NCBI GenBank assembly: GCA_047967505.1
Contig: CM106541.1
DNA length: 64,000 nucleotides
Source: Dipteris shenzhenensis
Taxonomy: Eukaryota; Polypodiophyta; Polypodiopsida; Gleicheniales
Strand: one strand, 5' to 3'
The notes beneath the pieces were generated by a model. The model saw only the letters and a program-made list of their open reading frames with translations, did not search any database and was not told the origin of the DNA. Below are positions 56,188-64,000 of this stretch, in pieces. How positions within the stretch are numbered: position 1 is the stretch's first letter; each line of letters begins with the position of its first letter. The translations under genes were made by a program, and so were the position numbers.

Positions 56188-56247
56188 CGGATGCCGTGGA
56201 TCAGCCAACATTGGAAATATCCCTCTGATAACCAGACATTGCCTCGC
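56188..56247 (-). CDS. Cytosolic-type pyruvate kinase, penultimate exon
   Basis: A 60-bp exon of exactly 20 codons, ARQCLVIRGIFPMLADPRHP, in phase 0 at both ends. Acceptor TCTTGCAG before GCGAGG, donor CCG before GTAAGT. It is followed by a 183-bp intron (56005-56187). The peptide is the strand-helix of the pyruvate kinase C-terminal domain containing the conserved FPMLADPRHP of the plant cytosolic group. It joins without gap to the flanking exons. Confidence 0.9.
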
Positions 56248-56999
56248 CTGCAAGACAACAAAAATACAATGAGAACACTTCCAGTTATTTCAATGGCCAC
56301 CACAATAAAAACATCAAAACCATTCAATGTTGAAACAATAACCTCAGCATACATTTTTTCATACTCAGAGATTGTTATCTTCCCTGTAAAAAACCTTTTG
56401 ACTTTTGTATTTTTACAAAACACCTAAGAATCTCCACAAATGCCAAACTCACTCGATTAGCAATACTGACAAAGCAAGTCTCAAATTGGAGTCGCTTTGA
56501 AATGATTATTCTCATCATCATTAATCGACCCACACTAGAAAATGAATAAAATTGCAGGGGCCTTGCTACAAACCCACATTACTGCGCACATTAAGAAAGT
56601 GTCTTCTGTAACAGGCCCCTAGACTATGCTGTCGGTGATAGGTATTAGGAAATTTTAGTCCTTTTACACAGGTGTGATGCTCGATGCACATCCATACAAG
56701 TGGCCATAGAGCACCTCTGCCTCAGTTGGTAGAAAATGTGGGGTCTGACTCCCATAGTTTCACCCTTAAGAAAGAAGTTTCAAATAAGCCATAATCTAAA
56801 GGACAGTTTTACCAACTGAAGGCTCCAAATGCCTCTACCATGAAAAATGCGCAAAGAGAAACATACCCTTGGTCTTCATCTTTCATGTTGCTTGCTGTTA
56901 AAACAAACCAGTTATCTCCCAATGGTACCCCCATCAGCACGCCTATGCAAATCTCAGCCAATGCTCCTGTTAGTACAGGTCATCACTCATACACCACTT

Positions 57000-57310
57000 G
57001 TGAATGACCACTCCCATCCTCTTCCCTCTCAGTGAGCACAGCCTCGTACTCAGCATCATCTAAGCAACATGAGCTGTCCTTCACTCTCACAAAGGACATT
57101 TGAATCATTCAACCACTGCTCTACTCAATATCAGATGTGAACGATGTCACTTCCTGGTTTACATATCTGATCTCAAGGCTGCACGGGATTACAATTAAGG
57201 TTACCTCCTTTGCTTTCTGATTAACTGCCTCTTCTTTTTGGATTGATCCTCCAATTTCTTTGATGTGCCTTTTTCTTCTTGCAATCTTTCACAAAATGTC
57301 TGGAAATGAA
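57000..57310 (-). pseudogene. Possible retroelement remnants in the intron
   Basis: The minus strand shows a short knuckle-like HFVKDCKKKKAHQRNW (about 57290-57240) and, near 57050, DDAEYEAVLTE, reminiscent of the gypsy RNase H motif AEYEAL. Both are short and separated by stops. They are in the same orientation as the RT piece at 57520-57840 but in the wrong order for one intact element. Confidence 0.3.
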
Positions 57311-57519
57311 AATTTGATCAAGCACATACAGTTCCTTTAACCCCCCCCAAAAATAACAGTGAAAAAAAAAGAGAGAGGTCAAACAGGATCTCAATGAAAA
57401 TCATGGAGTTGACATATCCAATGCAATTCAATGCATCAGCCACCACAATTGTGCCATCCATAGTTGGATATCTTTGCATACATAATTTCACGTCGAAGAC
57501 TAGTCAGCGCTTTCGTCAA

Positions 57520-57840
57520 GTGATCTTAATGTTAGATTAAGTCTACTACACATCAGAATATCATCGAGAAATATGATGATAATTTTCCCGGATATGGACA
57601 AAAGACATCGTTCATCATCTGTTAGAAAGTAGCAAGCGCATTAGTGAGTCCGATGGTTTTCGGTGCGCGCACCTAAAGATAAGGTGGAATTCAAAGCATT
57701 GAGGATGTTTTGGAACACTTTGAATCAGTAGGTGCACCCCTTCTTCTGCACCTAGCATTTTTTTAAACCTACCTTCACAAATGGGCTGATTTTGCTTCCG
57801 GTGGTGCCGGTCTTTGTGCAGATTCATCAATAGACAATGA
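57520..57840 (-). pseudogene. Ty3-gypsy reverse transcriptase fragment
   Basis: On the minus strand GLTNALATF, a TAA or damaged Gln, QMMNDVFCPYPGKL and IFLDDILMCSR match the gypsy RT stretch FGLTNAPATFQ...VYLDDILVYS, including the catalytic DD. Frames change within the fragment. It directly abuts an LTR-like sequence on the same strand, so gag and protease have been deleted between them or the LTR belongs to another copy. Confidence 0.7.
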
Positions 57841-58744
57841 ACCAGCCAGATCGAGAAACCACCAAAATAATATATTTCCGTTCAAAGCTATGGACACAAT
57901 ACAAAAGAGATAGATCCAGAGTCCCACCAATGGTGTGGTCCTCTGATCTTACCACAAGGGACTCCTATCTGCTGGCTATCTCTAGACTCGTGCTCGCATG
58001 CTCCACCTCGAGCGTCTCTAGACTTTTTGTCTAGAGTGGTTCTCTCTACCTTATTGCCTGTAGATCAGCTTAGGTAGGCAGCCCTTCAAGCTTAGTCTGC
58101 AGCTCTTCCTGCTCTCATGGTCCTCCAGGAATAGGCTCCTAGAATGGGTCTTCTGCTGCTCCTTGCTGCTTGTGTTTTGCAGCTTCAGAGAATGATTTGT
58201 GATGGCTGAATGGCCCCCTTTTATAGGCCAAGGGCCTGCTCCAAAAAACCGACCAGTCAGCATCATTCTGGCCGACCAGTCTGCTGCTGGTCCAGGCTTT
58301 AAGGGCTCTCAAACTGGGGCCTTTTGGCCCACACTTCTAGGGCTTTGGCTCTTTAATCAAGGCAAGGTCCCAGCCCTATATAAGGCATGCCACTGCCCAC
58401 TAGCAGCCCCGCTTTGCTGCTCCACCTGGCCTCCATGTGGCCGACCACGTTGCTGATCTGCCCCGCCCTACTGTGCCATCTTCTCTTGCCAAATAGCCGG
58501 CCACGGAGGCGCCTCCAGCCTGCTTATGCCACCACGTGTGTGCCTCTTTTGCAGGCCCATGACCTGCCCTTTGCCGGCGCCTTTTGGCCTGCCATGATGC
58601 TGCTCTGTCAGCCTGCTGTATGCTGCTCACATGGCAGCTTGTTTGCTGCCCATGTGGCAGCCCCTTTGGTTGTCTTGACCTTGTGAGGTGCTGCCCATGT
58701 GGTGGCAGCCCCCTCTCTCCTTTTCTGTGGGGTACTGCCCTACA
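57841..58744 (-). repeat. Gypsy-type LTR-like sequence
   Basis: GC-rich block that on the minus strand begins TGTAGGGCAGTACCCC (58744 downward). It has TATA-type boxes (CTTATATAGGG near 58380; GGCCTATAAAAGGGG near 58225) and a pyrimidine/T-rich exit (CTCTTTTGTATTGTGTCC near 57905). This is the layout of a plant gypsy LTR. The lower boundary is uncertain and the second LTR is not in the window. Confidence 0.55.
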
Positions 58745-58756
58745 CCCCGTGTTAGC

Positions 58757-59916
58757 AATGTATAGAAAATTCAGCAAGAAGGAATTGGTGAAGCCAGCAC
58801 AAACACGGTTTGCTTACATGTTTATCATGTTAGCAAACTTGTTGGATAAGAGGGTATACAATGGATTGCGCTGCATGGTTGTCAGTGATGAGTATTGCAA
58901 GAAGAAGGTGTCACGCACTGTGAAAGCACAACAGGTGTCTTCTATTATATTGGGTGCTTCATTTTGGCAAGATGTGACACTCATTGTAGCTTTGTGCACC
59001 TATTTTGAAGATCCTTCGCCTGGCTAATAGGGAAGGGGCTACCATGGTACTTGTATATGAACTCACTGATCGGATGGTCGAGAAGATGGCAACTATTGAT
59101 GGGATTGAATCCTCAAAGCTGGCTGATGTTAGAGCCTTGTGTGTTGACAGGTGGAATATGATGCATTCTCCATTGCATGTGGCAGCGTTTGTTCTCCATC
59201 CTATTTGGAGAGAGAAAAACCCAGATAGTGACAAGGAGGTGCACGATGGGTGGATGGATGCCATAGAGCGGTACACCGAGTATGATGTTGATAGCCAAAG
59301 CACCTTATGTGATGAGTTGGATATTTACAAATCCATGTCAGGCACATTTGCTCGTGCAATTGCAAAGGATGAAAAGAGAATGTACCAAGGGATGAAATGG
59401 TGGGAGACATTTGGGATTCACACACCAAATTTGCAGCGGTTAGCTCTTCGAGTGCTCTCGCAAGGCACATGTGCTTCTCCTTGTGAGAGGAATTGGATCA
59501 CATTCTCTCTTATCCATACTAAAAGAAGAAATAGGCTGCTTCCAAAGAATACCGAGAAATTAGTATACATCCATACTAATTTGCGTCTCATTTCCAAAAT
59601 CAAGGAAAGGGGATTTGAGAAGATAGAAGTAACCCTAGAAATGATCAACAAGGAGAAGGATGATGATAGGCTACTAGCGAGGCAAGCAGATACAGAGGGA
59701 GAAGACATTGCAGCCCCTATTGTTACACTTACAGGAACGATGGATGTTGTTGCAGCTTCAAGCAGCTCTAGTCTTTTGGAGTTCCATGGCGAGGCAGATG
59801 AGGATGATAGTGATGAGGAGGAGGAGGAGGATGAGGAGGGTGCAAGCATTGATGCAAATGATGATGAGGATGAGGATGGGGATGAGCAAGAGGATGAGGA
59901 TGAAGATGCAGCTTGA
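58757..59916 (+). pseudogene. hAT transposase C-terminal half with acidic tail
   Basis: DUF659-type hAT transposase fragment on the opposite strand to pyruvate kinase. Part 1 (58757-59000) reads KKELVKPAQTRFAYMFIMLA and GASFWQDVTLIVALC. After a one-base frame change near 59000 a clean 303-codon frame follows (59005-59916): LRLANREGATMVLVYELTDR, hATC motifs MKWWETFGIHTPNLQRLALR and CASPCERNWITFSLIHTKRR, then a long Asp/Glu tail. The N-terminal BED finger and first catalytic region are missing, cut off at the gypsy LTR-like sequence. It is different from the hAT at 30.8-36.7 kb. Confidence 0.87.
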
Positions 59917-59939
59917 GGCTCGAGCCTCATTGGTTGTGA

Positions 59940-60370
59940 ATTGTCATGCATGCTTTATTTTCGGGCTGTGGCACACTAGCAGCCTTTTCTTTATGATGTT
60001 TTGCCTTTCATGTTTTGGTGTAGTTACTAGTACCTACTTCCTTTGATCATGATGTTTTGGTGCAGTATTAATTATTGATCTATGATCTATGATTCCATCA
60101 TTTGATGGTGGACACTATGTATGATCATGATGTATCAAAATCTAGAATCCAGATGACTACGGTCTCTGGAGGCTGGAGTCTTTCATAAATGATGAATCAC
60201 GATTCACGACTCATGACTCATGAGTGATGACTTTAAAATTAATACAAGTTTCAAGTTTCAGTTTAATACCTCTATGTCAATTTAATAAGTACAATAATCA
60301 ATGATCAATCTATTATTTTCTGAGATTTTTTGGGTAAAACTAGGGTCGTGAATGTTTCAACCCCAAGGGC
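59940..60370. other. Non-coding sequence between hAT fragments
   Basis: AT-rich. Includes clustered TCATGACTCATGAGT words near 60205-60230. No gene seen. Confidence 0.5.
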
Positions 60371-60403
60371 TGAACCATACTCCAATCATACTTCCGTACT
60401 CGT

Positions 60404-60705
60404 ATGACGTATGCGTATGGTAAGCCTATCTATGTCGTGGCTTCCCTACTCCATCCCTTCTTTAAGAGCCCTGAGATATTTGCACCTTCAGGAACCGACA
60501 AGTACATTGTCTGCATGTACTCAAAGCAAGACCGGTTAGTTTTGGACACGGAGTTGCCAAACTACATGAATAATTTCGGTCCCTCTTTTCGTTGTGTCAG
60601 CTCTAGGAGACTGGAGGCATGTATGTAACCGACATCCTGGTGGAAGGCATGGATATTCTACTCCTTGCCTCAAGCAATGGCATTGAGAGTGCTCTCACAG
60701 GTAAT
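60404..60705 (+). pseudogene. Second hAT C-terminal fragment with splice donor
   Basis: The plus strand reads GKPIYVVASLLHPFFKSPEI, LPNYMNNFGPSF, then in shifted frame SWWKAW and LPQAMALRVLSQ followed by GTAATT. The WW and LRVLSQ positions match the hATC region of the neighbouring element (MKWWETFG, LALRVLSQ), where the coding continues without an intron. This fragment therefore derives from a related hAT gene that had an intron at this point. Confidence 0.55.
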
Positions 60706-61629
60706 TATCGTTGTAACTTTGTTGAATGATGACTGATTTTAAATTATAGTCTCTATCCTCTAGAAGATTCATTATTCGCATGGATGTAAAATGTTATGCT
60801 ACATGCATAACAGGATTGCTCGGCTAGAGGTACAAACAGAACCTAATATCTTTAATCAAAGAAGTTACACATTATCTTTTCAAGATAGCTACCTTGGCAA
60901 GATTGATGACCCAAGGTCAGTTGGAGAGACTTAAAAACAAAGGGGTTTGAGGACTAAGAGGCATCTCTCTTTTCTTTGATGTCCCTATTTATAGAGTTCC
61001 TTTCTTGGGATGTACCAGCACCCTAGACCCAAAAGAGTGAGGGCCTTCCTTGAAAGGAGCATCCAGATATCTAGATGGCTGACCTAAATTATTAAAAAGG
61101 CATAAAATAATATTTTAAAGACCCATCTCTACCATACGAGCTTATGTGCCTCCATCAATTAAGAGAAACAGTTATGTATGCCCAACTGGAGCAACCTTTC
61201 TTAGAGATAAACTAAAGAACTTTGATTGCTACATGTGCATCTAAATGGATCTCCTTGTTTTATTACATAATCAGAGTTTATATAGGGTTACAGTTGTCAA
61301 GTGATTTATTTTACCAAGCCAGGGCTGTTGAATAATTGCAGTTTCACTTCAGTTGACATCTGCATCAAAAATAGCAGATTTTCAACCCTCTAACACACAC
61401 GTACATGCACCAAGCGTGCATGCACGTTCACACAAGCCACACACCCCCACACATAGCACACAAGATCAGCAGCACAAGATTCCAATCAGGATATTTATAC
61501 GCCAAACTTCCCAAACTAGGACAATTTTGCTTTTTTTTTTTTAAGTAAAACTAGGATAATAAGATTCGATGTCTTGATAAATTGAAAATTACAGTAACTT
61601 AAAAAATGTCAGATGTTGTTATGACTTAC
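60706..61629. other. Remaining intron sequence
   Basis: AT-rich intronic sequence with no recognised feature apart from CA-rich words near 61390-61460. Confidence 0.4.
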
Positions 61630-61729
61630 TTGAAAAGCACCAGTAAAACTCCAACGAAGTTGATTTGTAGTTAGCCTTGGGATGACAACAGATAACACTG
61701 GCATTGTTGGCCTATATTTTGCTATCAGC
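61630..61729 (-). CDS. Cytosolic-type pyruvate kinase, third-from-last exon
   Basis: A 100-bp exon: acceptor AACCAG before G CTG, donor CAA before GTAAGT. After the first base, which completes a codon from the previous exon, it encodes [20 protein letters not shown] and [29 protein letters not shown] is the signature start of the C-terminal domain in the plant cytosolic pyruvate kinase group. It joins in phase 0 to ARQCLVIRG in the next exon. The catalytic barrel exons are not seen in the remaining 2.3 kb, so the gene continues beyond the right edge and has more long introns. Confidence 0.9.
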
Positions 61730-63832
61730 CTGGTTCAAAAAAATCATTGCAAACAAAAGTCCGTGGGATCAACATACTGTAGCAAAAACCTCAGAACAAA
61801 GTAGTAAGAACTACAACTTGGTAGACTAAAAAACAAGTGATACAAAGGGAAAAAAGAACAGGGCGAAAATGGAACAGTCCAAGCCTCTTTTCTCTGCAGT
61901 TGCCACATAAATTGTCCAATCATCTGAAAACTCTGGTTTCAGAACTAGCCTTCACACTTCACTTACCATTGTTACAACAAAAATTCTTGCCTCGTCTAGA
62001 ATTGTAGTACCAATCAACGATGGTGGCAAAGGACATAGACCTCAAATCTTTGTTGAGTTTTTTATAAAGCGAGAATCTGACATCAAAAATGTCATTTTCG
62101 TTCATTATTGAATGGTGAGTTTCAAGAGTCCAAAAATTAAACATAGCTCACTACTGAAACATACACCAGCTGTGGGGTAGCTAAACCCAAATCAGGGTGA
62201 TAACCAAGACCCATCTCTAAACCTCCTAACCTGCAGAATCACCAAGCATCAGTGAGGACCCTTTAGAGAGCTGGCGAACTCTCCAACCAGGCCGTGTCCT
62301 CAATCGCAACCGTTCTGGCTCATACCACAAGAGTCCACCAACCTAGATGTTCAGCTAGATTAGGCACAGGCCTTTCTTTAGGCCCCAATATCTCAAGGAA
62401 ACAATCCACCCAAATGGCACCAGGAAACCCAGCAATAAAAACCATGGAAATACTTTCCCATCGATTTATGAGTGCAATGAGCCCCCTTATTGCAATTTTG
62501 TCATAGTGACTTGGAATTGCTGACATTCTCAAATATAACTTTTGATATCAGTCTGCATCTTTGGCCATTAAAAATCCAGCTTTAACCAAAGTCAAGGATG
62601 TCTTACATAAGGAATCATGACACTTAAAAATGACAGCTTAACCATCTGATGAACAGCTCGCACACAGAGTTTGCCTGTTTGGAATAAAAGACCATTCGGA
62701 ATAGAATACTGATCTAGGATTTCTTTCCTCTTTGGCTTGAACCACCTAATGGCATGCCCCACCCTATAGACCTCAAGCCTCAACAGTTGATTCCATTAAA
62801 CAAAATCAAATATTCATTTAAGAGAGAAAGACAAAGTATTGCATGTACGTCATCTGCAACTAATGTAAAGCCAAAAAATCATGTCTCACAACCTACAAGA
62901 AAACTCTACATCCTTCATTCGTTTTTCTACTAATCCCTCACGCCTCCTGTCAGCTAGGTAAATGTAGTATGAAGCTTATTCTCGCACACTTCTTGATTCT
63001 CAATATTATTGAGTAATACGTTCAACAGCACTGAAATAATGGTGGACAAAAAAGTTGGCATTTCAATGCTGGACAAATAAACTGACAAGTGTTACATCAC
63101 CATATACCTAGATGAATCCAGGAACATTCCCAAACTCAACCTCTAAAAACACAACATAGTACACTTTCAATATCACGAGAGTCACTCATAAGATTGAAAA
63201 CCATAAACTCCATCACACATAGCAGGGACTAGCTACTATGACATCCCCACTTACGTCATCAGCACCCAACAGTGGGTGTAGACCATAGTATAAAAGTATG
63301 CTCTCACACATACAAATCCACACACCCACACATACTTGAGCATCCATTTATACAAAGTCTTCGTACTGAGTTTCTATCGGCACTCCGGAGGTGAAGGGCA
63401 AGCTCAGCCATGATGAAGGCTAGCACTAAAGGAGAAGGCTAATCAAAAAGTAGTCCAAATCTCTTCATTCAAGCTACAACTGCTTGTGAAGTCTAAACGA
63501 TTTCATTTTAGTCTCTCCCAAACGAGCATCTAAATATAAATCTAGCTAGTAGGGCAACGCACCATTTAAGATAGAAAGAATTATCGCAATACCAGCATTC
63601 ATATATATAGAGCAAGCGATAGTACACAGGGGGGTTGGGGGGGGGAGAAGAAGAACTTAGTAAGCAACGCTATGCTTATATTCTCATCAGTACCAAAGCA
63701 TAGTGCCATCTGGGTTTTGAAAGATTCCAGAAACTCTTCGGTAAACCCATTGCTTACTAAGCTTTGAAATCGCAACCAAACAACAAAAACTTTGAAAGTG
63801 AAAAGGAAGAAACAAGCAGAAAACTAGAAGAA

Positions 63833-63878
<46 letters not shown>

Positions 63879-64000
63879 TTATATATATATATATACCTTT
63901 GTAAGACTAGAATAAGTCCAATCATACAAATTTAGAATTTTTGTTGTTCTAAAGATCAAAAATCTACAAAGAAAATAAAGGAGAAAATGAAAGAGAAGAA
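61730..64000. other. Probable pyruvate kinase intron, no exon recognised
   Basis: No segment matches pyruvate kinase or another known gene on either strand. A 61-codon minus-strand frame at 61959-62144 followed by a GT and a 70-codon frame at 62320-62532 (-) have no recognisable domain. The stretch ends in GA and TA microsatellites. Confidence 0.5.
63836..63895. repeat. (GA)n and (TA)n microsatellites
   Basis: GA run followed by an ATATATATAT run close to the right edge. Confidence 0.93.

Larger units (their letters stand above)
56248..61629 (-). other. 5.4-kb pyruvate kinase intron filled with transposon remnants
   Basis: Donor CAA before GTAAGT at 61629 and acceptor TCTTGCAG ending at 56248, both in phase 0. 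Inside are a gypsy LTR and RT fragment (-), a hAT transposase fragment (+), and a second hAT C-terminal piece (+). The direct protein continuity across this interval (SFTGAFQ joined to ARQCLVIRG) is what identifies it as an intron. 56425-57000 holds no recognised feature. Confidence 0.85.

Noticed and set aside
56300-56400. Minus-strand GKITISEYEKMYAE segment with an AG acceptor and GT, considered as a pyruvate kinase exon
   Set aside because: The exon at 61630-61729 joins directly and in phase to 56247, and known plant pyruvate kinases have no such peptide between GAFQ and ARQC.
62320-62532. Minus-strand 70-codon frame (LIALINRWESISM) as a plant mobile domain protein
   Set aside because: The similarity is limited to a few residues around the Arg-Trp and the following diagnostic motif is absent.
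1-64000. tRNA, rRNA or organelle-derived insertions
   Set aside because: I saw no segment with recognisable tRNA boxes in order, rRNA sequence or plastid/mitochondrial genes, though a covariance search was not possible.

Overview
This looks like a repeat-rich nuclear segment from a land plant with a large genome. The evidence is plant-type transposon families (TNP2-type CACTA, DUF659-type hAT, PIF/Harbinger, Ty1-copia and Ty3-gypsy elements, a MULE-like foldback), kilobase-scale introns full of transposon debris, AT-rich spacers with many microsatellites, and the end of a plant cytosolic-type pyruvate kinase gene. I cannot fix the lineage. The interrupted FCP1/NIF-like gene and the long intron would suit a gymnosperm or fern, but that is a guess.

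Layout. 1-850: nothing recognised. About 850-2890 (-): decayed PIF/Harbinger element. 2.9-7.4 kb: AT-rich spacer with a GC-rich island at 5.9-6.65 kb. 7448-12278: CACTA element A with a broken TNP2 gene (-), followed by a 22-23 bp repeat, a 540-bp polypyrimidine tract and an unidentified gene fragment (12.99-13.53 kb). 14729-18507: CACTA element B, exactly bounded by a TCT target duplication. It sits inside the last exon of an FCP1/NIF-like phosphatase gene (-), whose remaining pieces lie at 14524-14728 and 18511-19609 and perhaps up to 20.4 kb. 20.5-27.4 kb: spacer with several tandem repeats and an odd cluster of eight 14-bp palindromic boxes (24.94-25.59 kb). 27459-30274: old LTR element without recognisable pol. 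30757-36707: complete hAT element with an 8-bp target duplication, a broken transposase (-) and a 72/144-bp satellite. About 39.0-49.27 kb: second copy of the LTR element, split by a 6.6-kb Ty1-copia element (41741-48332), which is itself split by a 1-kb foldback element (44964-45979). 49.3-54.4 kb: spacer. 54.43-55.1 kb: end of another copia element. 55852 to at least 61729 (-): last three exons of pyruvate kinase, with a 5.4-kb intron holding gypsy and hAT remnants. 61.7-64 kb: presumably more of that gene's introns.

Only two host genes are supported: pyruvate kinase, which looks functional in the part visible, and the FCP1/NIF-like gene, which has lost about 70 C-terminal codons to CACTA-B. 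Everything else recognisable is transposon-derived and mostly broken. In the copia element the decay has a strong bias towards transitions and CAG-to-TAG changes, as expected from deamination of methylated cytosine.
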